From positions 1 through 20,760 of the forward strand of contig JAKAWF010000013.1 of assembly GCA_021817025.1 (NCBI GenBank): a stretch of 20,760 nt of DNA, in the 5' to 3' direction. This document shows positions 7,384 to 15,882 of this stretch, piece after piece; positions within the stretch are counted from its first letter, which is position 1, and each line of letters opens with the position of its first letter. A model generated the notes under the pieces. The model did not search any database. It worked only from the letters and a program-made list of their open reading frames with translations, and was not told where the DNA came from. Source of the DNA: a bacterium (GTDB taxonomy: Bacteria > Chloroflexota > Dormibacteria > UBA8260 > Bog-877). The position numbers and the translations under genes are program-made.

Positions 7384-9072
7384 TCACAGGCGAACTGGCC
7401 GAATGTCCCGCAACAGGAGACGGGCGCGCTCTCGGCCGCGCCAGCGGTCGGCCTCCAACTCGAAGAGCACGTCGACCCTTCTCCCCAGCGGCAGGTGCCG
7501 CCTCAGCTGAGGGCGGTTGAAGGCGATCGCCTCGGCGGTCGCGGTGCCGTCCTCGAGCGATACCCGCAGGTGGTCACCGCCCTTGCCGAAGGGATCCGTG
7601 CTCACCACCCGGCAGCCGGTGGCACCCAGCAGGACCGATGGATTGGAGCTTCCGAACGGGCCCAGCCCGGCCAGCTCATCGGCGAGCCTCAGGTTGCACT
7701 CCGCCAGCTGGGTCACGGCGTCGACCCGGAAGACGCGGCAAGGCTCACGGCTGCCCAGCTGCCGGCTGACGGCCGCGACGACGGCCGCCTCGAAGGCCGC
7801 AGCGGCGTCCGGCCTGACGCTGAACCCGCCCGCCCCGCGGTGGCCCCCGTAGCGCAGCAGCGTGTGGGAGCAGTCGGCCAGAGCCTCGACGATGTTCAGC
7901 CCGGGAGCGCCCCGGGCTGAGCCGCGCCACTCCTCGCCAGACCGCGTGAAGACGAAGCTGGGCCGCTGGAACTCCTCGGCAAGCCGGCCGGCCACCAGGC
8001 CCACCACCCCGGCCGGGAACGCCTCATCGCCGACCACGATGGCGGCGACCTCGTTCGGCAGCCTCTCGACCATCGGCCGGGCCCGCTCGAGAGCGTCAGC
8101 CAGTGAGCGACGCCGGCTCTTGTTGAGGCCCTCCAGCCCCGCCGCGGCCCTGGCCGCCTCGGCGGGAGACGTCACCAGGCAGCAGTCCAGCGCCAGCTTG
8201 GCGTCCTCCATGCGACCGGCCGCGTTGATGCGCGGGCCCAGCGAGAAGCCGAGGTCCGAGCCGCCGGGGCTGCCCTCGATTCCGGCCCCACGGGCGAGCG
8301 CCAACAGCCCCAGCGGCGCCGCCTCGACCCACCTCTCCAAACCCTGTCGCACCAGGCCGCGGTTCTCTCCCAGCAAGGGCATCATGTCCGCCACCGTTCC
8401 CAACGCCACCAGCGGGAGCTGTTGAGCGGAGGTCCCGGAGGGCATCAGCCGCGCCGCCTCCAGGGCCTGGACCAGCTTGTAGGCCACCCCGACCCCAGCC
8501 AGCCCCTTGAAGGGATACCCGTCGCCGGGGCGCTGGGGGTTGACCAGCGCATCCGCCGGCGCCAGCTCGAAGCCCTGGCCGCCAGGGAGCGCGTGGGGCA
8601 GGTGGTGGTCGGTGATCAACAGCCGCATCCCCGCCGGGCGCGCGGCGGCCACCTCCAGCGCGGTGGTCCCACAGTCCACCGTGATCACGAGGCCGGCTCC
8701 GCGGGCGGCCAGCTCCTCGAGTGCCTGCAGATTGAGTCCGTAGCCCTCGCTCTCGCGGTTGGGGATGTGGGCCAGGATCTCGACCCCGATCGCTCGGAAC
8801 GCCCGCACCAGGAGAGCCGAAGCGGTCACCCCGTCCGCGTCGTAGTCGCCGTAGACCGCAATCCCAGTGCCCTGGTGGAGGGCGTCAGCCACCAGCTCCA
8901 CGGCCCGGTCCATGTCGGTGAGCAGGCGGGGGTCGTGGTCGACGTGGTCGTCGCGGGTGGCGAAGTCCAGATCCGAGATCCCACGAGCGCGCAGGACTCT
9001 CCGCAGCAACGGCTCGGCCGCAGCCACCAGGCTGGGGTCGGGCAGGTCCCAACGCCGGGGGGCGCGCTCCAA
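7384..9072 (-). CDS. recJ: Single-stranded-DNA-specific exonuclease RecJ
   Basis: A 562-aa DHH-family nuclease that degrades single-stranded DNA 5' to 3' in recombination and mismatch or base-excision repair. DHH domain motifs: VYGDYDADG (73-81), ITVDCG (130-135), TDHH (154-157), then GTVADMMPL and GPRINAAGRM. The DHHA1 domain carries RYGGHRGAGGFSV, and a C-terminal OB-like region follows (GPFGSSNPSV onward). All metal-binding aspartates and histidines expected are present. Length is normal for RecJ. The start chosen is TTG at 9072, preceded by GGTGGGGTG about 7-15 bases upstream; the family does not decide it, because the N-terminus is variable. A 52-base palindrome lies immediately upstream of that ribosome-binding region. 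Confidence 0.96.
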   Translation of the reverse strand: MERAPRRWDLPDPSLVAAAEPLLRRVLRARGISDLDFATRDDHVDHDPRLLTDMDRAVELVADALHQGTGIAVYGDYDADGVTASALLVRAFRAIGVEILAHIPNRESEGYGLNLQALEELAARGAGLVITVDCGTTALEVAAARPAGMRLLITDHHLPHALPGGQGFELAPADALVNPQRPGDGYPFKGLAGVGVAYKLVQALEAARLMPSGTSAQQLPLVALGTVADMMPLLGENRGLVRQGLERWVEAAPLGLLALARGAGIEGSPGGSDLGFSLGPRINAAGRMEDAKLALDCCLVTSPAEAARAAAGLEGLNKSRRRSLADALERARPMVERLPNEVAAIVVGDEAFPAGVVGLVAGRLAEEFQRPSFVFTRSGEEWRGSARGAPGLNIVEALADCSHTLLRYGGHRGAGGFSVRPDAAAAFEAAVVAAVSRQLGSREPCRVFRVDAVTQLAECNLRLADELAGLGPFGSSNPSVLLGATGCRVVSTDPFGKGGDHLRVSLEDGTATAEAIAFNRPQLRRHLPLGRRVDVLFELEADRWRGRERARLLLRDIRPVRL

Positions 9073-9088
9073 CTCAGTTCACCCCACC

Positions 9089-9140
9089 GCCCCTTTGGCC
9101 ATCAACGGACTGGGGACCAGTCCCTGATGGCCAAAGGGGC
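9089..9140. repeat. 52-base near-perfect palindrome upstream of recJ
   Basis: GCCCCTTTGGCCATCA (9089-9104) is perfectly complementary to TGATGGCCAAAGGGGC (9125-9140). Inside these arms GGACTGG pairs with CCAGTCC around a 3-base loop. In RNA this would be a long hairpin ending just before the putative recJ ribosome binding site. It has no T-run on either side, so it is not a classic terminator. It could be a dispersed palindromic repeat (REP or MITE-like), an operator, or a leader structure controlling recJ. I found no second copy in this window. Confidence 0.75.
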
Positions 9141-9413
9141 TGCGTGGCAGCGCCTGCCTGGTCCAGCGATGGCAGGGTGGGAGTGGGATCGGGACGCCCG
9201 CTGCACGATCAGACCCGGGTGGTAACGTGACGCCCGTGACAGGTTCCTTCCGGCTCCCCATCGCCGCTCGGAACCGCCAGGCAAGAGCGCGGGCGCGAGG
9301 CGCCGGGTCGGCGGCGGCCCCGGTCCGCCCGGCCGGCATCAGCCGCGCCGGGGCCGGCAGAGGTACGGTGGCGGCGCCATGAGCGAACGGCGATACCCCC
9401 GAAGCCGTCAACC
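9141..9413. other. Intergenic region between recJ and a divergent membrane-protein gene
   Basis: GC-rich stretch with no convincing gene. It includes a 6-bp inverted repeat (CCTGCC at 9153 and GGCAGG at 9171) and, directly before the next gene, a 12-codon reading frame (9379-9417, starting MSERRYPRSR) whose stop overlaps the downstream GTG as GTGA. I see no clear -35/-10 pair for either divergent gene. Longer minus-strand frames here are Arg/Gly/Pro-rich and look like composition artefacts. Confidence 0.5.
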
Positions 9414-9926
9414 GTGACGGCCCCGACCGCGCCGGACGCTGGCCGAGGAGCGGACAAGCCACCTCTGACGCAGGAGGAACGGGCCGCCAAGGAGGAACGC
9501 CGCCGCCGCGGGCTCCAGGTCTCGACGTTCTGCCTCCACGGCATGGCCTGGGTGCTGCTGACCTTCTACGCGACAGACTACCTCCCGCCGCTCTCGATCC
9601 GCGTGACAGTGGGGCTGGGCGCGGCCCGCGGCAGCCAGTACCTGGTGGGCTACGTAACCCTGAGCCTGGTCTGCCTTCTGCTGGGGGCCGGGTTCGCCAG
9701 CTTCTACCATCCCAGGATCGCGCGCAGCCGATACCCCTGGCGGTGGGTCCTGTTCCCGGTCCTGATGGCGCTGATCCTGATCCCAGCCCAAGGCGAGAAC
9801 GAACTCCTGACCAGGGGCGTCGAGGTGACCTGCCTCCTGATCGGGTTGGCCGCCGGCCAGCTGGGAGCAGCGTCACTCACGCGATCGCGGCGCAGCTCCG
9901 GTCGAGGTCGCGCGGCCGCGCGCTGA
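9414..9926 (+). CDS. Hypothetical four-helix membrane protein
   Basis: I do not recognise this 170-aa protein. After a charged N-terminus (EERAAKEERRRRG, 21-33) there are four hydrophobic stretches, about 36-57, 77-97, 109-125 and 134-153, followed by an Arg/Ser-rich tail. The alternation of charged and hydrophobic segments and the positive-inside pattern support a real protein rather than a chance frame. The GTG start has no obvious ribosome binding site and overlaps the stop of a 12-codon frame. Its 3' end overlaps the 3' end of fbiC on the other strand by 50 bases, so its C-terminal tail is partly the antisense of fbiC. Function unknown. Confidence 0.6.
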   Translation: MTAPTAPDAGRGADKPPLTQEERAAKEERRRRGLQVSTFCLHGMAWVLLTFYATDYLPPLSIRVTVGLGAARGSQYLVGYVTLSLVCLLLGAGFASFYHPRIARSRYPWRWVLFPVLMALILIPAQGENELLTRGVEVTCLLIGLAAGQLGAASLTRSRRSSGRGRAAAR

Positions 9927-11874
9927 CCTCCCCGTAGGTGGTGTTGCGCTCCCGCGGGGTCCGGCCGACGGATCGGATCGCGGCCTCGATCTCCTCGGGG
10001 TCCAGGTTCTGGCCGTGGCTGGCTCCGCTCATGCGTGTGATGGACTCCTCCATCAGCGTGCCGCCGAAGTCGTTGGCGCCCCAGCGCAGGGACTCGGCCA
10101 CCCCCTCGGCCCCCAGCTTGACCCAGCTGGTCTGGATGTTGGGGATGTCCGCCCCGAAGTAGAGCCGGCAGTAGGCGGTGAAGCGCAGCGAGTCCTCCAG
10201 GGTCAGGGGCTGGCGGATCCCGAAGTACTTGCCCAGGGTGTTGTGCTCAACCTGGAAGGGGAGGAGCACGAACTCGGTGAAGCCTCCGGTCTCGCGCTGC
10301 AGGTTGCGGATCACCTCCAGATGCCGAAGCCGGTGCCAGGGGGTCTCCACGTGGCCGTACATGATGGTGGCGGTGGTGCGCAGGCCGACCCGGTGCGCCG
10401 CCCGCATCACGTCCACCCACTCCTCAGTGGTCAGTTTCTCCGGGCAGAGGATCCGGCGCACCTCCTCCACCAGGATCTCGGCTGCGGTGCCCGGCATGGT
10501 GCCCAGGCCGGCGTCCTGCAACTGCCTGATCACGTCCTCCACCGAACGCCCGGACAGCTGGGCCAGGTAGCGGACCTCCTCCGGCGAGAGCGCGTGCAGG
10601 TGGAGGGTTGGCCAGCGGGACCTGATCTCGCGGAAGAGCCCGTCGTAGAAGGCCAAGTTGAGGTCGGGGGTGAGCCCGGACTGCATGCAGATCTCGGTGG
10701 CACCGCGGTCGACCGCGTCCTGGAGCTTGGCGAAGATGGTGTCGTGGTCGTGGAAGTAGGCTCCCTTGACCCCCAGCGACCCGCGCTTGAAGCCGCAGAA
10801 CTTGCAACTTCCGACGCAGACGTTACTGATGTTGACGTTGCGGTTGATGATGTAGGTGACCTCGTCTCCAACCAGCTGCCGGCGCAGCTCGTCCGCCGCC
10901 CAGCGGAGATCGGCCCCGGACTCCTGGTAGACCGGCAGCCGCTCCTGCAGCCGGTAGCCGAGGCTGCCCGCCTTGGCGGCCAGCTCCGCCTCGCCGGGCC
11001 AGTCGTGAGCCGGGCTGACCGAGTCCCCGTCGGCTGAGATCCCGCCCAGATCCCGCGCCCCCGCGGCCACCAGCTCCGGCCAGCTCTCGAAGTTGAGGTT
11101 CGGAGGCACCTGGACGGTGACGTCTTCTGGAAGGATCTCGCGGGCGAGCTCGACCGCGGCCCGCACCACCTCCGGGGTGGGGGCCGCGGCCCCGGCCATC
11201 GGAGTTCCCGGCTTGGGGACGAAGTTCTGGACGATGACCTCCTGGATGTGGCCGTGCCGGTGGTGGCTGGCGGCGATCAGCTCCAACGCCCGCCGCCTGT
11301 CTGCCGCCTCCTCCCCGATCCCCACCAGGATCCCGGTGGTGAACGGAATGTGGAGCTCGCCGGCGTCATCCAGATGGCGCAGGCGATCTTGGAACCGCTT
11401 TCCCCCACCCATGGCATGGGCCGGGATCCGGTCGGTGGCGGTCTCCAGCATCAGCCCCATCGACGCATTCCACGGCCGCAGCCGCTCCAGGCTGGCGCGC
11501 GTGAGCAGGCCGACGTTGGTGTGGGGGAGCAGCCCCCGGGTCATCGCCCTCCGGCAGATCTCGATCACCCGGTCCACGAACTCGTTCTCCCCGGCCAGCC
11601 CGAGGTCGGGGAGTCGCCAGGGCTGTTCCCCTGACATCACCAGGACCTCCCGACAGCGATGGCCCGCAGCCTGGTCCAGCTGGTGGTCGATCTCCTCCCA
11701 CGAGGTGAGCCCCCCTGAGTCGGTGCGGTACTCGCAGTAACCACAGCGCCGAAAGCAGCGGTAGGTGACATCCACCGTATAGCTACGGCTGAAGGTCAGG
11801 TAGCCGGCCTGGAAATCGGGCTGGTGGCGGGTGGCGACCCCGGCTTGGACCGGCAGCAGGGCCTCATATGCCAT
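9877..11874 (-). CDS. fbiC: FO synthase, fused CofG-CofH (FbiC)
   Basis: A 665-aa two-domain radical SAM enzyme that makes 7,8-didemethyl-8-hydroxy-5-deazariboflavin (FO), the chromophore of coenzyme F420, from tyrosine and a ribityl-aminouracil. The CofG half has its cluster motif at C40, C44, C47 (RCFRRCGYCEYR); the CofH half has C353, C357, C360 (NVCVGSCKFCGF). Further CofH features are MYGHVETPWHRL and NIQTSWVKLG. Fused enzymes are usual in actinobacteria and some related phyla; archaea and cyanobacteria typically keep two genes. The N-terminus is rather short, and ATG at 11874 has no clear ribosome binding site. The gene follows the unknown zinc-finger gene by 34 bases on the same strand. 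No other F420 gene (fbiA, fbiB, fbiD) is in the window. Confidence 0.96.
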   Translation of the reverse strand: MAYEALLPVQAGVATRHQPDFQAGYLTFSRSYTVDVTYRCFRRCGYCEYRTDSGGLTSWEEIDHQLDQAAGHRCREVLVMSGEQPWRLPDLGLAGENEFVDRVIEICRRAMTRGLLPHTNVGLLTRASLERLRPWNASMGLMLETATDRIPAHAMGGGKRFQDRLRHLDDAGELHIPFTTGILVGIGEEAADRRRALELIAASHHRHGHIQEVIVQNFVPKPGTPMAGAAAPTPEVVRAAVELAREILPEDVTVQVPPNLNFESWPELVAAGARDLGGISADGDSVSPAHDWPGEAELAAKAGSLGYRLQERLPVYQESGADLRWAADELRRQLVGDEVTYIINRNVNISNVCVGSCKFCGFKRGSLGVKGAYFHDHDTIFAKLQDAVDRGATEICMQSGLTPDLNLAFYDGLFREIRSRWPTLHLHALSPEEVRYLAQLSGRSVEDVIRQLQDAGLGTMPGTAAEILVEEVRRILCPEKLTTEEWVDVMRAAHRVGLRTTATIMYGHVETPWHRLRHLEVIRNLQRETGGFTEFVLLPFQVEHNTLGKYFGIRQPLTLEDSLRFTAYCRLYFGADIPNIQTSWVKLGAEGVAESLRWGANDFGGTLMEESITRMSGASHGQNLDPEEIEAAIRSVGRTPRERNTTYGEVSARPRDLDRSCAAIA

Positions 11875-11908
11875 CAGTCAATTATGAGGCCGTCACGCCT
11901 CTCGCCGT

Positions 11909-12634
11909 TCAGCCGCGGGCGGACATGAGGCTGCGCGGAAAGGTCACGCCATACTTGTCCACGTGCTCGTCGAGCGCCTGCAGAAGCTGTTGCTGGAAGG
12001 CGAGGCGCTCGACCAGCTCCGACTGCGAGCCCTGGGCCGGATCCCCCTTCAGGTGGCGCTGGATCCAGGGCGGGATGGTCGCGACCAGATGGGTCACCCC
12101 ACCGGTGAGAATGACTGTCTCCGGGCGGGGATCCTCGACCCGCACGCCCACCCTGAGCAGGATGCCGGTCCTGGTGGCCAGCCCCCAGACCCGCTCCCAG
12201 TGGCCCGGGTCGTGATGGATCCGGTCCCCTCTGGTGTAGCGGATCGAGGGATCGTTGATGATGCTGGTGCTGGTGTCGCCCCACCGCACCAGCCGCTCCA
12301 GGACAGGCTCACTGAGATCACTCGCAACGGCCCTCACCAGGGAGGCACAGCGGTCGTCGAGGTCGGGGGGAAGCAGCTCGGTGCCCTGCCGCCGAGCCAT
12401 CAGCAGCACTTCCGCGACGCTGGCATGGCGCATGCAGAAGCCGCGTCCGTCGACCACCCTCAGATGATCCGGGCACGCCACCCACGAGCAGTCGACCGCC
12501 CGGCGGTCGCGGTAGAGACAGCGGTAAGCCCGGGTGTTGGAGCAGCCGCTGTGATCGCAACCGCCACCCTCGGCCTCCCCGTACCGAACCGGCTCACTCC
12601 CGGGCTGGTCTGATGTGTCGGTCTTCCTGGCCAT
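11909..12634 (-). CDS. Hypothetical Cys/His-rich (zinc-finger-like) protein
   Basis: A 241-aa protein I cannot assign. The N-terminal third holds a dense set of possible metal ligands: C26, H28, C31, C39, C49, C54, H57, C67 and H70, enough for two zinc sites. The rest is soluble and mixed alpha/beta, with several conserved-looking stretches (HWERVWGLATRTGIL, TVILTGGVTHLVATIPPW) and a helical C-terminal part (LVERLAFQQQLLQALDEHV). ATG at 12634 is chosen because AAGGGGAG lies about 10 bases upstream and the residues before it are low-complexity. It is upstream of fbiC on the same strand with a 34-base gap, so co-transcription is likely; whether it has anything to do with F420 is unknown. Confidence 0.7.
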   Translation of the reverse strand: MARKTDTSDQPGSEPVRYGEAEGGGCDHSGCSNTRAYRCLYRDRRAVDCSWVACPDHLRVVDGRGFCMRHASVAEVLLMARRQGTELLPPDLDDRCASLVRAVASDLSEPVLERLVRWGDTSTSIINDPSIRYTRGDRIHHDPGHWERVWGLATRTGILLRVGVRVEDPRPETVILTGGVTHLVATIPPWIQRHLKGDPAQGSQSELVERLAFQQQLLQALDEHVDKYGVTFPRSLMSARG

Positions 12635-12726
12635 CTGTGGGCGCTCCCCTTCGTCAGCCGCCGCAGTCGGCAGCCGGCCCCTCGCCCCAGCGTGAGAGAG
12701 CCCCAACTGCCGCCAACCGAGACGGA

Positions 12727-12754
12727 CGATAACAGAGGGAATCCCCTGCCGCAA
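12727..12754 (-). promoter_or_regulatory. Possible promoter for the zinc-finger gene and fbiC
   Basis: On the minus strand TTGCGG (12749-12754) and TTATCG (12727-12732) are 16 bases apart, an acceptable but imperfect sigma-70-like pair. It lies about 95 bases upstream of the ATG at 12634, in the gap after malate synthase. Weak evidence. Confidence 0.3.
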
Positions 12755-12810
12755 CCGCCGGTGCCGCCGCGACAGCTGATTGCGACAAGTTCTTGCCCCG
12801 GTGGGGCCGG

Positions 12811-14364
12811 TCAGGGCAGGAGTCGATAGGCGGGCACGGTCAGGAAATCCACGAACTCCGAGCCCAGGGCGACCTCGTCGAACACCGCCCGCCCGGCCGC
12901 AAACCCACTCCCCAGACTGCTCGCGATCTCGTCCTCGGCCGCCGCCACCTGAGGGCGCGTCACCCGGCCATGGCGCAGCCACTGCCAGATCTGGGATCGT
13001 GAGATCTCGGCGGTGGCGGCGTCCTCCATCAGGTTGTCGATGGCGGCCGCCCCGGTCCCGTTCAGCCAGGACTGCAGATACCGGATCCCGACCGAGATGT
13101 TGAGGCGCAGGCCCTGTTCACTGACGCCCCCGGGGGTCTCGTCGATCGCCAGCAGGTCACTCGCCTCCACCCTCACCTCCTCACGCAGCCGCTCCACCTG
13201 ATTGGGGCGCGCGCCCAGCACCGAGTCGAACACGGCGGTCGCGGTCGCGACCAGGCCGGGATGGGCTACCCAGGTGCCGTCGAAGCCCTGGCCCACCTCG
13301 CGCTGCTTGTCCTGGCGAACTCGCTCCAGGGCGGTCCCGGTGCGCTGCGGATCGGCCCGGTTCGGGATGAAAGCCGCCATGCCGCCCAGGGCGTGCGCCC
13401 CGCGGCGGTGGCAGGTCCGAACCAACAGATCGGTGTAGGCCTCCATGAACGGCACCGTCATCGTGACCAGAGCCCGGTCCGGCAGCACGAACGCCGGCCG
13501 GTTGCGGAACTTTCGGATCACCGAGAATATGTAGTCCCAGCGCCCGGCGTTGAGACCGACGGCGCGCTCCCGCAGCTCGAAGAGGATCTCCTCCATCTCG
13601 AACGCGGCCAGAATGTTCTCAATCAGGACGGTGGCCCTGATGGCACCCCGGGGCAGCTCCAGCTCCTCCTCCGCCAGCCGGCAGGTGTCGTTCCAAAGTC
13701 TGGCCTCCCGGTGCCCCTCCAGCTTGGGCAAGTAGAGGTACGGCCCACTGCCGCGGGCGAGCAGGCCACGGGCGTTGTGGAAGACGAAGAGCCCGAAGTC
13801 AAACAAACTCGCCGACATGGGCGAGCCATCCACCAGGATGTGCTTTTCCAGCAGATGCCAGCCCCGCGGCCGCACCATCAGGGTCGCCGTCTTCGGCTGG
13901 AGCCGGTAGCTCCTGCCGGCCTCGTCCCAGCAGATCGTGCCCTCCACGGCGGCGATCAGATTGGCCTGGCCGTCGATGCAGTTCCGCCAGGTGGGCGAGT
14001 TGGCGTCCTCGAAGTCCGCCATGTAGGTCTTGGCCCCCGAGTTGAGAGCGTTGATCATCATCTTGCGTTCCACCGGCCCGGTGATCTCCACCCGCCGGTC
14101 CAGCAGGTCGGACGGCGGCGGGGCCACGGACCATCGGGGGTCCTCCCGAATTGCGGCGGTCGCCTCCGAGAAGCCGGGCAGCAGTCCGGCGTCGAACTCC
14201 GTCTGAAGGCGCGCTCGCGCGTTCAGGATGGCCTCCCGCCCCGGCCCCACCCGCCGTTGCAGGCGCGTCAGAAAGGCGACCGCCGCCGGTGTCAGCACCA
14301 GATCCTGGGCGGCTCCGGCGTCGCCCAGGATCTGGACCCCCCCCGCGTCGTCGCCGGCTGCCAT
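12811..14364 (-). CDS. aceB: Malate synthase A
   Basis: A 517-aa malate synthase A, which condenses glyoxylate with acetyl-CoA to malate in the second step of the glyoxylate shunt. Key residues line up with the known enzymes: the arginine in VRPRGWH (164-170), Mg ligands E249 (VLIEN) and D277 (GRWDYIFS), and catalytic base D448 ([18 protein letters not shown]). The signature usually written RDHxxGLNCGRWDYIF appears here as [16 protein letters not shown], so the usual His and Cys are replaced while the catalytic set is intact. ATG at 14364 shares one base with the isocitrate lyase stop (TGATG); a GTG one codon earlier is also possible. Tight coupling to aceA makes a two-gene glyoxylate operon. 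Confidence 0.97.
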   Translation of the reverse strand: MAAGDDAGGVQILGDAGAAQDLVLTPAAVAFLTRLQRRVGPGREAILNARARLQTEFDAGLLPGFSEATAAIREDPRWSVAPPPSDLLDRRVEITGPVERKMMINALNSGAKTYMADFEDANSPTWRNCIDGQANLIAAVEGTICWDEAGRSYRLQPKTATLMVRPRGWHLLEKHILVDGSPMSASLFDFGLFVFHNARGLLARGSGPYLYLPKLEGHREARLWNDTCRLAEEELELPRGAIRATVLIENILAAFEMEEILFELRERAVGLNAGRWDYIFSVIRKFRNRPAFVLPDRALVTMTVPFMEAYTDLLVRTCHRRGAHALGGMAAFIPNRADPQRTGTALERVRQDKQREVGQGFDGTWVAHPGLVATATAVFDSVLGARPNQVERLREEVRVEASDLLAIDETPGGVSEQGLRLNISVGIRYLQSWLNGTGAAAIDNLMEDAATAEISRSQIWQWLRHGRVTRPQVAAAEDEIASSLGSGFAAGRAVFDEVALGSEFVDFLTVPAYRLLP

Positions 14365-15683
14365 CACGGGGCCGGGGTCGACTCGAACTGGGCCTCCTCG
14401 GTGGACCCCTTGAGCGCAAGGGTCGCGCTCTCGCCACCGCTCACCGTCTCCATGACGGTGTCGAAGTACCCGGCTCCGACCTCGAACTGATGGCGGGTGG
14501 AGGTGTAGCCCTGAAGCTCCAAGGCGAACTCCCGCTGCTGGAGGTGGACGTAGGCGGTCATGCCCTCCTCTGCGTAGCCCTTGGCCAGCTCGAACATCGA
14601 GGCATTGGCCACGTGGAAGCCCGCCAGGGTCACGAATTGGAAGCGGTACCCCAGCTCGCCCAGCCGGCGCTGGAACGCGGCCACCTCGGCATCACTCAAT
14701 TGCAGCTTCCAGTTGAACGACGGCGAGCAGTTGTAGGCCAGCAGCTTGCCCGGGAAGCGCCCATGGATCGCCGCCGCAAAGGCAGCCGCCTCGGCCAGGT
14801 CAGGGGTGGAGGTCTCGAACCACAGAGCGTCGGAGAAGGGGGCATAGGCGAGCGCCCGCGCGATCACCGGCTCCAGCCCCGAACGGACCCCGTAGTACCC
14901 CTCGGAGGTTCTCTCGCCGGTCAGGAACTCGCGATCGGCGGGGTCAATGTCGCTGGTCAGCAGGGTCGCGCTCAGAGCGTCGGTGCGGGCCACCAGCAGG
15001 GTCGGGACCCCGACCACATCGGCCGCCAGCCGCGCCGCCACCAGGGTGCGCACGAACTGGCTGGTGGGAACCAGCACCTTGCCCCCGAGGTGGCCACACT
15101 TCTTCTCCGAGGCGAGCTGGTCTTCGAAGTGCACCCCGGCGACCCCGGCGTCGATCATGGACTTCATCAGTTCGAAGGCGTGCAGGGGGCCCCCGAAGCC
15201 GGCCTCGGCGTCGGCCACGATCGGGGCCACCCACTCGCGGTCGTGCCTCCCCTCGGCCCAGGCGATCTGATCTGCCCGAAGCATGGCGTTGTTGAGCCGG
15301 CGGGCCAGCGTGGGCGCGCTGTTGGCGGGATAGAGGCTCTGGTCCGGGTAGGTCTCCCCGGCCAGGTTGGCGTCGGCGGCGACCTGCCAGCCGGAGAGGT
15401 AGATCGCCTGCAGCCCGGCCTTCACCATCTGCACCGCCTGCTGGCCAGTGAGGGCCCCCAGGGCAGGCACGTAATCGCTGCCCCGCAGCAGACTCCAGAG
15501 CCGCTCGGCTCCCCGGCGCGCCAGGGTGTGCTCGACCTGGAAGGAACCCCTAAGCCGCGTCACCTCCTGGGCCGAATAGGGGCGCTCGACCCCCTCCCAG
15601 CGAGGGCCCTGCCACTCTCGCCGGAGCCGCTCAGCTTCGGACGATGCGTCCGCCAGCCTGCCGTTGTGGGGGGTCGAGGTCAT
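14364..15683 (-). CDS. aceA: Isocitrate lyase
   Basis: A 439-aa isocitrate lyase, which splits isocitrate into succinate and glyoxylate so that acetate or fatty acids can support growth. The catalytic signature KKCGH is at 194-198 with C196. Other family segments: [10 protein letters not shown] (97-106), YPDQSLYP (112-119), [12 protein letters not shown] (154-165), NCSPSFNW and TLAGFH. ATG at 15683 has GGAGGA about 9 bases upstream and starts where the family does; the open frame reaches 41 codons further up but that part lies in the leader. The stop overlaps the malate synthase start. Confidence 0.98.
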   Translation of the reverse strand: MTSTPHNGRLADASSEAERLRREWQGPRWEGVERPYSAQEVTRLRGSFQVEHTLARRGAERLWSLLRGSDYVPALGALTGQQAVQMVKAGLQAIYLSGWQVAADANLAGETYPDQSLYPANSAPTLARRLNNAMLRADQIAWAEGRHDREWVAPIVADAEAGFGGPLHAFELMKSMIDAGVAGVHFEDQLASEKKCGHLGGKVLVPTSQFVRTLVAARLAADVVGVPTLLVARTDALSATLLTSDIDPADREFLTGERTSEGYYGVRSGLEPVIARALAYAPFSDALWFETSTPDLAEAAAFAAAIHGRFPGKLLAYNCSPSFNWKLQLSDAEVAAFQRRLGELGYRFQFVTLAGFHVANASMFELAKGYAEEGMTAYVHLQQREFALELQGYTSTRHQFEVGAGYFDTVMETVSGGESATLALKGSTEEAQFESTPAP

Positions 15684-15768
15684 GACTGCAGTCCTCCACG
15701 CAAGATCGGCGCCCGAAGCACCGTGGGAGATGTGGAAGCAGTCTGGCGAAGAACCCCAGCCCAGCGGC

Positions 15769-15787
15769 CGGATGACCCGTTCATCCG
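15769..15787. other. Hairpin or operator-like inverted repeat in the aceA leader
   Basis: CGGATGA-CCCGT-TCATCCG: a perfect 7-bp stem with a 5-base loop, about 85 bases upstream of the aceA ATG and 65 bases downstream of the predicted promoter. It may be an RNA structure in the leader or a repressor site. No known riboswitch class was recognised in the leader. Confidence 0.4.
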
Positions 15788-15853
15788 ACGGGCGACTGGT
15801 GGGCACGCCCGAACCCTTCCTTGGTGAGACTCTTATCGGGCGACCATCGCAAG

Positions 15854-15882
15854 AGACTAGGGAATGTGGGCGGTGGTGTCAA
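15854..15882 (-). promoter_or_regulatory. Promoter of the aceA-aceB operon
   Basis: On the minus strand a perfect TTGACA (15877-15882) is followed after 17 bases by TAGTCT (15854-15859). The spacing is ideal and the -10 is a partial match. Transcription would start near 15847, giving a leader of about 165 nt before the aceA ATG, longer than needed for a plain ribosome binding site. Confidence 0.55.

Noticed and set aside
9079..9876. 265-codon minus-strand frame between recJ and fbiC
   Set aside because: Arg/Pro/Gly-rich with no motif, covers the palindrome and is antisense to the more protein-like membrane gene at 9414-9926.
12635..12982. 116-codon extension of the zinc-finger gene
   Set aside because: It overlaps the end of malate synthase and is Arg/Gly-rich; the ATG at 12634 has a good ribosome binding site.
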